Translations under genes and position numbers: made by a program
Part shown: in pieces, positions 1 through 11,039 of the stretch
Layout of the letters: every line of letters begins with the position of its first letter
Position numbering within the stretch: the stretch's first letter is position 1
Notes under the pieces: model-generated
Told to the model about the DNA's origin: nothing
The model's database searches: none
Seen by the model: only the letters and a program-made list of their open reading frames with translations
Assembly: GCF_048544455.1 (NCBI RefSeq)
Contig: NC_133532.1
Span: forward strand, 16,494,948 to 16,558,947
Direction of reading: 5' to 3'
DNA length: 64,000 bases
DNA from: Silene latifolia
Lineage: Eukaryota; Streptophyta; Magnoliopsida; Caryophyllales; Caryophyllaceae

Positions 1-139
1 ACATGAATTTTCTCCCTTTATCTAAGAGAAGGAGAAAATCATATTTTAAAATTAATATTGATTGATTTGATATATTAACAAAATAAAATTATTGATATGA
101 TATTCATTAATAGTTTAGTACTCCCATTATTATTATTAT

Positions 140-175
<36 letters not shown>

Positions 176-1000
176 ACAAATATATATAAAACATAAACCA
201 TTGACAATTTTTTTCCCGCTCATTTTAACGCATGCCTATTAAGTGTTAACGTTGTTTTCTGAACTTGGATCAGGCCCTACGAACTTTCTTACCAGCCCAC
301 TACTCCGCTACCTACTTGGTAACTCATAAGCATCATCACCTAGGTCAAAGTACCAATTGACTTGGTTTAAGATATTTTACATGTGAGATATTAAATTTCA
401 TTTTTCCTGTATATTTTTGGTGTAAACGGAGTAGTAACTCAGTAGGGCAGCTTTTATACTGACGAGTTTTGAACGTTGGTGCTGCAGTTAAAACACTTGA
501 CATGCTAAGCTAATGAGCATCTGGATCAATATCTTACAAGGCATTATGTGCTTAATTTCGTTCATAATGTGGGAACATTCAGGCAATCAGTATTCATGTT
601 AGCTGGTGGTGATGACAGGGGCGACAGGCTCCGTGAGCTGCACGCTTTGGCGGTAGTGCCCTAGTGGGCCGCACATGACCACATCCCAACTGAACCAGCT
701 TAAGACTGCATACACGAAAAACGCCCGCCCGCCGTCTTGGCCCCATTCATATATGCAGAATCACAACTGTTTTTTTTTCTATTGAAATATTTTAAGTTGG
801 CATGATAATCGAATTTTATTTGACGTGAAACAGCCAAATAGGGGCCCCTAGTTCTTCCTCCCCCCCGCTTTCTTAAAAAAAAAAACGATGATAATGACCG
901 GTTTAAACACTGCTCCTCAAAGATTTAAGAGTCGAGCCACCATGACAGGTTTTGTTCAACAGTAGGATTCCGGTGGCAGAGTGAGCTTGCCATTGATAAT
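1..1000. other. Spacer downstream of the MPC1 gene
   Basis: No coding region is supported here. Apart from the microsatellite, there is a GC-richer patch around 600-740 and homopolymer runs near 770 and 880. The 3' UTR of MPC1, which ends coding at 1435 on the minus strand, probably reaches into roughly 1000-1434; no clear polyadenylation boundary could be fixed by eye. Confidence 0.5.
125..175. repeat. ATT then TATC microsatellite
   Basis: A short ATT run is followed by about eight perfect TATC units. Simple sequence repeat in otherwise AT-rich spacer, likely length-polymorphic. Confidence 0.95.
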
Positions 1001-1434
1001 ATGCACAGCAGTTCTACAAAATGGCAGTTGCAAAGAACCAAGATTTGTTGTATTCCCTACATGATTTTCTGTCACAAATTCTTGAATATTGGAGTACCAT
1101 CTAAGAAAAAGTTTCAGTCTGACAATCAACGACTAGTCAACAAAAAAGCAGTTAATTGTCAAAGCTCAGTTGCTCATTTACTTGGGTTTAATTGTACAAA
1201 CGCACATTCAACAGCTCATAACACATGTTTGTTATGAGTCGAGGTTAAAACATAATTCAACAAGAGACGGAATCATGGAAAAAGGGCATTTTGACAAGAA
1301 AGAAAATCATTTTAGATTATTTGATCTTTGAGCAAAACCCTGAAATCTGAGCTTACATGAGCGGGGAGTACAATCGTGAAACCAAGATGCAATTTGACAG
1401 AAATAAATACGAGCAATTCAATGGCAACGGAAAA

Positions 1435-3788
1435 TCACAGTTCGGGGCTTTTCTCTACCTCCTTCTTTTCAGACAAGTACCTGATACAAGTGCAGAATAG
1501 TAAGATCAAATGCATACTCAAGGAATTAACAAACAACATGTCAATTTTTATCGTACATTAACTAACCACAAGTAAATTTTTTGGAATAAGTACCATCAGG
1601 TTAAATCCAGTCGAGGTGTCTATCCTTGCTTAAGTTGTTTATTTTTCAGATAAGTTATAGGTTTAACCAAAGCTACATAAAATTTGTAACGACTCTACCC
1701 CTTTTTGCTAAACTAGGGTTTAAACCCAAAATATTTACAAAAATAGAGTTGATTTCAAACTGTTTACACAAATTGGGTCCACGTCATTAACGTGTGATTT
1801 TTTTTTTTAGCAAGTTCTAAATCATCTTAGCTTTTCTCTTAGACATAGATAGGGGCCTTAATGAGACGAGACAGCTCGCGAGCAACTCGAGCTTGGCTCG
1901 GGCTCGGTTCGAGAGCTTAACGAGTCAAGCCGAGCTAACATTGGCTCGGCTCGAGCTTCTGTAATTAGATAGGATATTACTCATATTTTATACATATTTT
2001 GTCATGATTATATATTTGTATCACACATAAAAATGTCACATTGATTTTCCAAGATTTGTATATAAAAACCTTCGAGCCTTGTTATTGAAAATATTCAGAG
2101 AAAAAAACGAAAATTCAACAATTATATATAGGCTCGAGTTGAGTTCGAGTTTGGCTCGAGCTCGCGTTAAAGCTTGATAACGAGCCAATTTTTTCAAGCT
2201 CGGGTAACCTCGAGTTCGAGTTTTACTTTATGAGCACAAGTTGAGCAAGGCCAAGCTCGGGCTCGGCTCGACTCCTTAACACCCCTAGACATAGATATGC
2301 TGCCTGGGCAGCACGTGTACCCACAAAGGATACAAAAACATACTCGTAGGAACTTCCTTTCAACAAACCAGTCAAACCTTAACTTTAAAAATCAACCAAA
2401 AATTACACAAAAACCAACAAAGAAATGGAGCACGAAACACGGTTATTAAAGGGAAGTGGTGCAACTTCAGCTACATGAACTAAACAAGAAGAGAGACACC
2501 ATTGATGCAAGAAATAGAGGTGATGTAAGTTATGATAGCTTCGTATGAAAGTGATACAAGTTTTTATGCACTTAATTATCCTACTCTAGCTGTCAAAAAT
2601 ATAAAAATTATCCCACTACACCTTTTTACTCCTAAGGCTTTAGTGGTTGCTCAATATGGGTAAACGTCCGCTAGTCCTTAATGGTGGTGCTTGGTAGGCA
2701 CGATTTGGTAAGCTCGAGCAAACAAAGAAGGTGATAAAAAATAGTGAGGGGAGTCGCTATGTGGGACAGCGCCTACCTTACGGTTGGGCTGTTTTGAGTC
2801 CATTCGTGTTAGGATTTAAGTTATTTCGGGTCATTTCGGGACTGCCGAGGCAGGTTACTTTGGGTCTAACAGGTCAAGTTCAGGTGACACTTTTCTTCAT
2901 TTTCGGATCAAGTTCATCGGGTCGACTCACTTTTGCCAGTTATAAATTCATAACTACTACAATGTGTTTTCTTACATTATCAACATAATAGAACCCCGAG
3001 TTTACAAAAGAAGAGGTAAAATGCCATGGTCCACGAAATAGAACCCTGACTCAATTATTTTATATTTGTATCCATAACAAAATCATTTAAGAAACTTTAC
3101 AATATTAGAAAGGTTCTTGGTGAAACTGCCATGATCCACGAAAGCCCAGCAAAATCAGAGAAGATCAACAAAGACCAGTGAAGTGGACCCACCACTCAGA
3201 ACAATCAAGGATACAAGGTTTATGCAAGGTAAACCCAATTATAGAATGAAGAACGAGGTAACCCAGCAATTTACTACTCAAATAAATGGACTTGTAAGAA
3301 AACTCACCCATTTGCCCTAGCCCATCGAGAGAGTTGGTACATTTGGACAGTCTCATTAGAAGCATGGCAAGTCAGAAGTAAATAATTACGAGGCTGTACC
3401 ATCCATGCAAACCTCATGAATAACGCCGAGTAGACGCACATGGCTGCAAAAACCAAATACACAAACATTGGTAACTAGAGTGGCATTCTGAAATTATGAG
3501 CTGCACATAGCAGAAGAGCAAAAGTGATCAAAACTCAACCTGCAGTCATGTTCCCAGAAATCATTTCTGGAGGTTTATTCATGTCAACAAGCCCCTGCAA
3601 ATTCCATCAGTTAAGCAAGCAATAAGTTGAAAGCTTATCTACAAACTGCATTCAAAATTATAAAAATCTTTCGGTATAATGTCAAAGCTTACAGCAACAA
3701 CAAAACCCCAATTGGCTACAGGGCCCCAAAAATGAGTAGTCTTGGGACCAACAGGACTGTTTAAAAATGCCCGGAAAGTCGAAGCCAT
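1435..3788 (-). CDS. MPC1: Mitochondrial pyruvate carrier 1 (MPC1)
   Basis: Subunit of the inner-mitochondrial-membrane pyruvate carrier; MPC1 and MPC2 form the heterodimer that imports pyruvate into the matrix. I read four coding exons on the minus strand: 3693-3788, 3540-3594, 3308-3443 and 1435-1480. All junctions are GT-AG and in frame, giving 110 residues, the usual plant MPC1 length. The start reads [20 protein letters not shown], followed by [29 protein letters not shown], then [19 protein letters not shown] and HASNETVQ, ending [14 protein letters not shown]. These are the hallmark MPC family segments, including the amphipathic N-terminus and two to three membrane helices. The last intron (1481-3307) holds a hAT MITE. 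The start was chosen because the family begins exactly here and an AG acceptor lies 7 bases upstream, implying a 5'-UTR intron. No damage seen. Confidence 0.93.
1850..2287. mobile_element. hAT-type MITE with GCTCGAGC-rich interior
   Basis: 438-bp non-autonomous hAT-like element inside the last MPC1 intron. An 8-bp target duplication gacataga is at 1842-1849 and 2288-2295. Ends are inverted: TAGGGGCCTTAATGAG on the left, TAGGGGTGTTAAGGAG reading in from the right. The interior is dominated by scattered GGCTCGAGC / GAGCTCGG motifs on both sides of an AT-rich centre. No ORF. The 8-bp duplication and TAGGGGTG ends fit the hAT superfamily. Confidence 0.85.
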
Positions 3789-4052
3789 GTATCACCTGAA
3801 CAAAGTATATACATGTTAGTATAGACATTAAAGTATCTATTTGCACTCCCAGGTTTATCAAGATTATCAATTCACAGTCAGCCATTGATACAAGAGAACT
3901 AAAGCTAAAGTTAAACGAATATAATGGAGAAGAAAAAGGTCTCAACTCACCCCCCCCCCCCCCCACCCTTTCAAAAAAAAAGAACCAAAATCAAATAATG
4001 AAAAACAGCAAAAACTCCACTCGTTGTGGAAATGGATTCATGCAAGAAAATA

Positions 4053-4142
4053 CTCTCTGTCCCAATCATTTGTTGACCTTCGATTAAAATACCCCTCACG
4101 AAGAATAAAAAAAAAATAAGCAAATGAATTGGACGGAGGGTG
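4053..4142. mobile_element. Short Stowaway-like MITE
   Basis: About 90 bp with inverted ends (CTCTCTGTCCCAATCATTTG against GGACGGAGGGTG read from the other side) and flanking TA dinucleotides. Stowaway / Tc1-mariner type, with more diverged ends than the neighbouring copy at 4531. Confidence 0.55.
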
Positions 4143-4530
4143 TATTATCTAATATGCTAGACTTACTTCAAAACACTCCCAATGTTTCCCTTCTTCTTTA
4201 ACGTAATGTAGAAACCTATTAGTAGATATATTCCGGACTAGGTGACAGGCTACAAAAGTTGTAAGCTCTGCGAGTAAAACATTGGGTGATATTGCATTGT
4301 TTTGACAACTTGAAAACAATGTAACACAACATAAATCAGGAAAAAAACTATGCATCAATGTGGTATTTCTATTCACCTAGCCCGATTAAACTTTGATTTG
4401 TAGCATAATCCATCAGTCCTAATATCCTCTCCTAATCACCAAATGGAATAGCTTTGAAGAACATGATCCAGGAAGAGAGTAAGTCTTATGAATCTTAATA
4501 AAACGCAAGTTCTTTCCAGCATCGCAAGTA

Positions 4531-4830
4531 CTCCCTCCTATTCTACATAAGTGTCCCATTGTCCATTTCCGTCTATCCACAATAATGTCCCATTGTCTAT
4601 TTTTGGTAACCTTTTATACTTATTTTAATCACTTCAACCCCACAACAATACCCCACCCAACCCAAAACAATACTTATTTTAATCACTTCACTCACAATAA
4701 TACCCCACAATACCTTCCCTCTCTCTAATTACCTCACCTCACCCCACCACAATACTTTACATTATTTAACTCCTTTCCTTAATTCCCGTGCCATGTCCAC
4801 AATGGGACTATTATTCAGAATAGGAGGGAG
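4531..4830. mobile_element. Stowaway MITE
   Basis: 300-bp element with TA duplications at 4529-4530 and 4831-4832 and inverted ends CTCCCTCCTATTCT / AGAATAGGAGGGAG. The interior repeats CCCATTGTC and CCCCACC motifs. It lies in the presumed leader intron of MPC1. Confidence 0.85.
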
Positions 4831-5169
4831 TAATATCTTTCAATGAAAACTAAACTATAGTGAATACCTAGCAAAACATAAGTTTCCAACAAGTAGAAAC
4901 TAATTTGGGTTCTCAATAACTTCTCGTATACAACATACTACCGGAGCGCTTACATAAAACCACAACACAGATTATGTGTGCCACTAATCCACAATGAGGT
5001 GCGAGGTCACCTGATAAACAACTGCCAGATTAACCTATTGTAGTGTGATTACAACCTATTTCTCTAAATTTCCAATGGTGTCAAAGACTCCTTACTCTTT
5101 GGTTTTGGATTATGATGGAACAAATCAAAATAGCTCACTAAAGTGGTTGCGCTTCTTTCTTATGTGAAA

Positions 5170-5330
5170 TAGCGGTCCTTCAATGCAGTTCTCGATGCAA
5201 TTTCATCTCGGGTAATTCGGAAACAGCCTCTTTGTGTTGCTAACATAAGGGAAAGGGTGCGTACATCCGACCCTCCTTACCTCAATTTGCACGAGTCATT
5301 GGGTCACTCGGATAATGTTGTTGTTGATGG
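5170..5330 (+). repeat. Degenerate SINE (Au/TS-like 3' body)
   Basis: Carries the typical 3' half of a plant tRNA-derived SINE: a GAAACAGCCTCTTT block, then GGGTGCGTACATCCGACCCTCC, and a 3' tail of TTG repeats. The 5' promoter part is not clear. Recognised from general familiarity with this SINE body; family name not certain. Confidence 0.45.
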
Positions 5331-5426
5331 TGATTAAAACCTATCAAAGATGAGTAGAACAAAATAACCGCTCTAGTCCAACTCTGCACCTTAATAAAAA
5401 GGTATATCCCACAATTATCTCAACAA

Positions 5427-5597
5427 ACCAACGAAGAGGTCTTAGCCAACTGGTTGTCAAGTCTTGTGTGCGATATGTCGCATGTTCGAACTCCCCTATA
5501 TACTATTTGAAAGAGGTTGACCTCCCTGCCTCTCTCATTGTTCAATCCTCTTCCTGATGATCCCCCCTTCAGCTCAGCCGACAAAAGAAAAAAATGG
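5427..5597 (+). repeat. Possible SINE with A and B box
   Basis: Starts with TAGCCAACTGG (A-box-like), followed about 35 bases later by GCATGTTCGAACTCC (B-box-like), and ends near an A-rich stretch at 5581-5595. This spacing is that of a tRNA-derived pol III promoter. I could not find flanking duplications, so the ends are approximate. Confidence 0.4.
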
Positions 5598-6344
5598 AGG
5601 CCCAATGTTCAACGAGGCGCACAGGAGCTTTGACAGAGAGACCAGAGGTTGTTTACACCTCGGGAAAGACAGGACCATACCAGCTTCCTTATCTCCTTAT
5701 TCCCCCCCATTCCGTGGATTAGTTCCAACATCAAAACGGGGGGAGGAGAAATCAAGTCACCTTCTTTTTTCAATTTTCATTGATAGGGATCCTATTCATT
5801 CCTAGATTCCTCAAATGCACCCCCACAGGCCACAACCCCGCCCCTTCTCCAACATAACACCAGCAAAACAATCATTCAAGCAAATCGCAATCGAATTTCC
5901 CCCAAAAGATCGACACCGCGACAAAGTTCAATTCTTTTCCCCCAAATGATGATAACAAATACAATTCAAACCAGTAAATCAGCCCGTCAAACAGTTGGAA
6001 TTGATCATTCACGTAATTCAAACTTATTAACTGCAGAATGATTATACTTTCAACAAAAATAAGGCATATTGAATTGAACGAATTCGAGATTCATTCAAAA
6101 ATAGAAGATTTTGAATTGCGATAATCAAAATGCACAGAATTAAATTCAAATAATCCAATTAAATTCAAATTGAAAGAGGTAAAGATGAATCAAATGAGGT
6201 AATTTAAATTCAAATCAAATTGAAAGAAGAACATACCGAAAATGTGGATCGAATTCTTCGGAGACGGAGAGATTAGAATGAAAAGTCGAAGATTTTTTTT
6301 TGGGTGCGAATGAAAAGTCGAAGAAGATGAAGATATAATTTGAT

Positions 6345-6990
6345 AACCAAAAAGTCCAAAATGTATATATTTTTTTAATCCGTTGTCTTACGGTCTTACC
6401 CTAATTCGTTCCACCAACTACTTCATCGTTTTCTTCCACTTTTCTTATTTGTCTATAATTTGTGGTTCTTATAACTTGTGACCCCACCTTTTGGAAGAAG
6501 ATAAAGAATAGGAGGGAGTACGTTCTTTTTTATTTATAACATTTTATATTCATTTTTTTAAAAAAAAAAAATTCGAAAAAGTCAATATTTTTGGAGCTGA
6601 TCGGTGACATAAATTGTAGACTAGTTTTTTTTAAAAAAAAAACACGAGAAAAATTTCGTCCTAAAATTTGTGCTTTAGAAAGTAATGTTCCTATAAACCA
6701 AATTTTCACGGAACAATAAAAATCACATGTTGTCGCCTTGTCGGTTGTTAATACTGAAAAGTTGACTTTTTTTTTTGGGCTAAAATGTGTGTTGAATACG
6801 TTGATGTTTTTTACACATAGAAACTTGTTCAAATAGCAGTGTTTCACAAATAATTTTTTTTTATAAGAAAGTCACTCGGAGAGAAAGTATTTAATCGGTA
6901 GTATTCGACAATTGATTCTTTTCGTTTGGGGTGGCACAAATTAAGAGCCATTCGGCAGAAAACGGGCCTTCTTGGATAGGCCTTGTGCCA
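6345..6990. other. AT-rich spacer with a Stowaway end
   Basis: Promoter side of MPC1 (transcribed leftwards). A right Stowaway end (AATAGGAGGGAGTA) lies at 6508-6521 without a clear partner. The rest consists of homopolymer A/T runs; the minus-strand ORF at 6530-6847 is phenylalanine/lysine-rich low-complexity sequence and is not called as a gene. Confidence 0.5.
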
Positions 6991-6997
6991 TGCATGG

Positions 6998-7461
6998 TGT
7001 CACGGTCCGCTACTTTTGCCGGACCGTGGCGCGCACCTTTGCCCCTTCTCTAGGCAAGATGCAAGCGACAAGGCTCTTCGTACTAGTGAGGGATCGCCCA
7101 CTAGCACGATACTCGGGTCTCGGGGTGTGAGTCGGGATCCTAGTGTCGATCCCACAAACACGGCTTGTTAGTAAAGTGAAGGCTAAGAGTCGTTCACAAC
7201 AAAGCAACAACAAGCAATACGAAGGCACAAGGTAGGAAGTAGATTTTCATTCACTAGTACTCCCTAAAGAGGGAAATTTGATATTTACATCCTGGTAGCA
7301 GGAAACATTGATTTTACAAGTTTAGTTCAGAATAGCGATATACCTATTTATGGAAACCTATTCTAAAACTACTAAGAAAATACTTACTACAAATGTACAA
7401 GGAAAATGAAATTACATAAGCATAAAATAAACCTAAGGGCTCAAGTGTGCGGATCGTCACA
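6998..7461 (-). repeat. 3' LTR of the gag-pro gypsy element
   Basis: Matches 9940-10409 almost throughout. It is the 3' LTR in the coding orientation, adjoining the polypurine tract at 7462-7470. The 72-residue minus-strand ORF within it recurs identically in the other copy and is not a gene. Confidence 0.9.
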
Positions 7462-7860
7462 CTCTCCCCCACCTAATCTGTTGCCGCCCTCGGCAACACA
7501 AAAAATCTTGAACGGTGCTTCAGTGAGACATCCTCGGTGAGCTCTGACCGTCCATGCAGTGTTGGGGATTGGCTTGTACCACTCGGCTTGAATGTGCGCT
7601 TCGTCCCAAACAATGATTGGCCTCTTCGTCCCTTCAAGGATAGGTCGGAGTTCCTTGACATAGAAGCCGCCGAACATCATGTTCTCCAAGTCCACCACGT
7701 GCTTCTTGTCTCTCGGGAACGCCCACTTTGCCGCTGCTTGAAAAGTGCTCTCTCGGGCTTTCTCCAAATCGGCCCCAACGGACCTTCGTCTTGTCTCTCG
7801 TCACTTCAAAGACGCAATCAAGGGAATGTGAGATCTCCGGACGCCGAATCGCATTTCGGC

Positions 7861-8060
7861 GCGGCCCCCGATGGTACGAGGCCTTCTCTCTTGGGTCGAC
7901 CGACCCGCAAACCAGGACGTCGGTTCAACACATCGACGCGGCCCCCTGATGGTACGAGGCCTTATCTCTTGGGTCGACCGACCCGCAAACCAGGACGTCG
8001 ATTCAAGACATCGACGCGGCCCCCGATGGTACGAGGCCTACTTCTTTGGGCATCTCGGCC
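7861..8060. repeat. 77-bp tandem repeat inside the gypsy element
   Basis: Two full copies and a partial third, each starting GCGGCCCC..GATGGTACGAGG, at 7861, 7938 and 8016 (period 77-78). They lie between the gag ORF and the 3' LTR. GC-rich, in contrast to the surrounding genome. Confidence 0.85.
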
Positions 8061-8470
8061 CTCATTGTCTACTCCTCGGTGAGAGGGTAGACTCTTCTTT
8101 CGTCCCCAGTGCCACTTAGCATCGTAGTTAGCCCGGGTCTTGTTCGCCCTCGGCTCCACCGAACCTTTAGGCATTCTCCAAGGTCGCATCCCTTGTTTCG
8201 GCATCGGTATCACCCTCATAGCCGAAATTCGATGCTGCCCCTTGTCTTCGTCGCCGTCTACCGTATTCACTACGATAGACCCCATTAGTAGCATCGATCC
8301 GTCACTCGGTTTCAATACCACCAATGCTTTCGAAAGAACCGCATCCCGAGTACTAACTTGAAGTCATCCAATGAACGGTGGTGAAGTCGAGCTCCCCCGC
8401 CCACTCACCCACTTGGACCGCGACCTTCTTAGCCACTCCTTGGACGCGTCTCATTTTCCCATTGACCGCT

Positions 8471-9895
8471 TCAGAAGGCGGTTGTTAGCATCCCGAGAAC
8501 TAGCCCCAACCGATCAGCTTCCACTTTCGTAACAAAGTTGTGGGAGGCGCCCGAGTCGATCAAGGCTCGTGCTTGCTTCCCATTCACCATCAAGTCCACG
8601 TACATGAGCCCGTTGGATTTCTTGGCGGAGGAATCTTCGTATTTCCCCATCGCGCTGATCCGTTGAAGCGAGCCCATCCGTGGTTGGTCTTCACCATCAC
8701 TCGAGTCTTCGTTACACTCTTGGTGATAGGTGGCCAACGCCCCATCAAGATGTTCTTGAGCCCCTTTCGGCATCTTCTTGAACATGGCATTGAACTCCGC
8801 GTTGTTCGGACAGTCGGCCATCTTGTGAGGACCCTTACACACAAAACACGCGAACGGTCTCTTCGTTGTGGAAGCAGTAGAGTTTCCCGCCTTCGAAGAC
8901 GAGCTTGAGGGCGAGTTTGTAGTGCTCACCGATTGGGCTTGACTTCCTTGCGAGCGGAACCGACTGTTCCCAACTGAAATGGCGCTGTTTTGTGGCCTTT
9001 GTCCATTATACCCACTTTGTGACGTACCAGCATTCCCCGTTGGTGCCACAACTCTTGGTGCCTCTCGCTCCCCGTGAAAGTCGAGCAGGCGTTCCGCAGC
9101 TGATATGGCCGAAGACAGATTTTTGGGATTCTGCCTCATGACCTCTTGTTGTGCCCACCTCTTCAACCCGTCAATGAATTCGAATGTCCTATCCGTCTCG
9201 GACATTTCGCTAATCTCGAGCATGCACGCTGAGAATTCCCGCACATATTCCCGGATTGATTTGGTGTGCTTGATTTCCTTCAACTTCTTCCGAGCGACAA
9301 ACTCCGTGTTCTCGGGGTAGAAGTGATCCTTCAAGATCTTCTTGAAGTCGGCCCACGATGTTACCGTAATCGTGCCCGCATCGATTTCCTTGTACCTAGC
9401 CCTCCACCACATCTTGGCATCGTCGACTAGATACATGCTAGCCGTGACAACTTCCGCGTCTTCGTCGAGCCCACTTACTCGGAAGTATTGCTCCATATCA
9501 AAGATAAAGTTATCCACCGCTTTCGAATCCCTCGCCCCATCGAAGGCACGAGGTGGGGGTGCCTTCACCTTATGGCTCCCCATAGATTTCCCGTCATTGC
9601 CCACCGCTTTCACGAGCGTGGCACAAGTGTTCTCTAACATCTCGACCTTTCGGTGCAGATGATTGATCTCTTCCTCCCGATCGTCGGGGATCGCACCACT
9701 GATCGCTTGGATGCGAATGTCCATCCCGTCTACCTTCGTCTCAAGGTCACAAACCGTCTTTTGCAACTCCTCGAGGCTCGCGGCCATCCGCATCACGATG
9801 TCCTCGAGTTTGGGAAGCTTGACGTCGATTGCGTCCTCTAAGGCATCCACTCGGTCCTCGATTGTTTCGCCCATTTTCTCGATCTCGATGAACAA
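8471..9895 (-). CDS. Retrotransposon gag with start of aspartic protease
   Basis: 474-residue ORF of the gypsy element. It begins with a predicted coiled-coil segment (residues about 5-95, heptad-like leucines and acidic/basic residues). Next come a gag capsid region around residues 120-260 with MEQYFRVSGL, WWRARY, WADFKKILKDHFYP and REYVREF, and a serine-rich linker. A zinc knuckle CFVCKGPHKMADC follows at about residue 350. The C-terminus carries the protease active-site motif ALIDSGASHNF. These match plant chromovirus-type gag proteins (PF03732-like) and retropepsin. The ORF stops soon after the protease motif, in keeping with a gag-only passenger element. Confidence 0.88.
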   Translation of the reverse strand: MFIEIEKMGETIEDRVDALEDAIDVKLPKLEDIVMRMAASLEELQKTVCDLETKVDGMDIRIQAISGAIPDDREEEINHLHRKVEMLENTCATLVKAVGNDGKSMGSHKVKAPPPRAFDGARDSKAVDNFIFDMEQYFRVSGLDEDAEVVTASMYLVDDAKMWWRARYKEIDAGTITVTSWADFKKILKDHFYPENTEFVARKKLKEIKHTKSIREYVREFSACMLEISEMSETDRTFEFIDGLKRWAQQEVMRQNPKNLSSAISAAERLLDFHGEREAPRVVAPTGNAGTSQSGYNGQRPQNSAISVGNSRFRSQGSQAQSVSTTNSPSSSSSKAGNSTASTTKRPFACFVCKGPHKMADCPNNAEFNAMFKKMPKGAQEHLDGALATYHQECNEDSSDGEDQPRMGSLQRISAMGKYEDSSAKKSNGLMYVDLMVNGKQARALIDSGASHNFVTKVEADRLGLVLGMLTTAF

Positions 9896-9939
9896 ATGCG
9901 GCTTGCAGACGCCCGTCCGAAGACCGGCTCGATACCAAA

Positions 9940-10409
9940 TGTCACGGTCCGCTACTTTTGCCGGACCGTGGCGCGCACCTTTGCCCCTTCTCTAGGCAAG
10001 ATGCAAGCGACAAGGCTCTTCGTACTAGTGAGGGATCGCCCACTAGCACGATACTCGGGTCTCGGGGTGTGAGTCGGGATCCTAGTGTCGATCCCACAAA
10101 CACGGCTTGTTAGTAAAGTGAAGGCTAAGAGTCGTTCACAACAAAGCAACAACAAGCAATACGAAGGCACAAGGTAGGAAGTAGATTTTCATTCACTAGT
10201 ACTCCCTAAAGAGGGAAATTTGATATTTACATCCCTGGTAGAAAGGATGAAACATTGATTTTACAAGTTTAGTCGAGGAATAGCGATATACCTATTTATG
10301 GAAACCTATTCTAAAACTACTAAGAAAATACTTACTACAAATGTACAAGGAAAATGAAATTACATAAGCATAAAATAAACCTAAGGGCTCAAGTGTGCGG
10401 ATCGTCACA
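9940..10409 (-). repeat. 5' LTR of the gag-pro gypsy element
   Basis: Near-identical partner of 6998-7461, 470 against 464 bp, differing chiefly in a short indel-rich patch around 10233-10275. The primer-binding site lies just inside it on the minus strand. Confidence 0.9.
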
Positions 10410-10414
10410 CATGG

Positions 10415-11039
10415 CCTGCCCGTCAAATTAGTAAGATCTAGGCATGGCTAGGGGCCTAGGGCAACTCGGGTATTAGCGTGATGTTGTCCATGAGCTCTTA
10501 GTCGTTTTTTCTAGTTAGGTCATGGCTCGGGTCTTGGAATTTGCGCTTGTGGTCGGGTGCTTGATTTATTCCTAATGCTAAAAAATAGTTATTGACGGAA
10601 TTGGCATTGACATAGTAGTATATTCGTCCACAACAATGAAGAATTCCAGCCTTTTAATAATATTGATGGGGAGAGTCAAGTGTTTAGGTCATTGGAAATA
10701 AAATCAAGAGAATATAAAGAAAAGAATGTCAATGGGTGACATTTATCCCAAGTTTCATCCTCATTTATGATATTTACAAATACAGAATTATATGTGTAAT
10801 ATTCTATCTTCATTGTATAGGGCATAAATTGAGCGTGTGAGGGTTGTCCTCTTAGAAATACGTTACTTGACTACTTGAGTACTTGAATCAACGTGGAGCT
10901 GTGTGTTATGAAATCAGAAACCCTTGATTTCCTGCATAATAATATGACCTCTTACAGTTCACCAAGATCATGTAGGCCTTCTATGTACTTGAGATTTATA
11001 GCCGAAGTGCGGAATAAGAAATCTTTCTATCTATCTGCT
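10415..11039. other. Spacer between gypsy element and cystinosin gene
   Basis: AT-rich, no ORF with family resemblance. It contains the 3' end of the minus-strand cystinosin transcript, probably including about 10800-11039 as 3' UTR. Confidence 0.45.

Larger units (their letters stand above)
3789..6340 (-). other. Probable 5'-UTR intron and leader exon of MPC1
   Basis: A good acceptor (minus strand ttgttcag, ending at 3796) sits 7 bases before the MPC1 start codon. No upstream in-frame coding is visible, so a leader intron is likely. A matching donor TTTTCG|GTATGT lies at 6236-6237, which would put a leader exon at about 6237-6340 and an intron of about 2.4 kb filled with MITEs and SINE pieces. 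An AT-rich TATA-like stretch occurs near 6333. This is inference from splice signals and needs transcript evidence; a nearer alternative donor cannot be excluded. Confidence 0.4.
6998..10409 (-). mobile_element. Non-autonomous Ty3/gypsy LTR element (gag-pro only)
   Basis: 3.4-kb LTR element read on the minus strand. Target duplication catgg at 6993-6997 and 10410-10414. LTRs are at 6998-7461 and 9940-10409, each starting TGTCACGG and ending GTCACA on the plus strand. In minus-strand order, the 5' LTR is followed by TTTGGTATCGAGCC, resembling an initiator-Met tRNA primer site, then gag and the start of protease. A G-rich polypurine tract (GGGGGAGAG) abuts the 3' LTR. No reverse transcriptase or integrase is recognisable, so it must have moved in trans. 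The two LTRs differ at only a handful of places, so insertion is recent, probably well under a million years. The gag frame looks whole. Confidence 0.9.

Noticed and set aside
3682-3966. 94-residue minus-strand ORF overlapping MPC1 exon 1
   Set aside because: Wrong frame for MPC1; its N-terminus is a poly-C artefact.
7010-7228. 72-residue minus-strand ORF
   Set aside because: Occurs identically at 9952-10170 because both lie in the LTRs of the gag-pro element; not a gene.
8540-9995. Plus-strand ORFs opposite the gag frame
   Set aside because: Antisense shadows of a GC-rich gag ORF, no motif.
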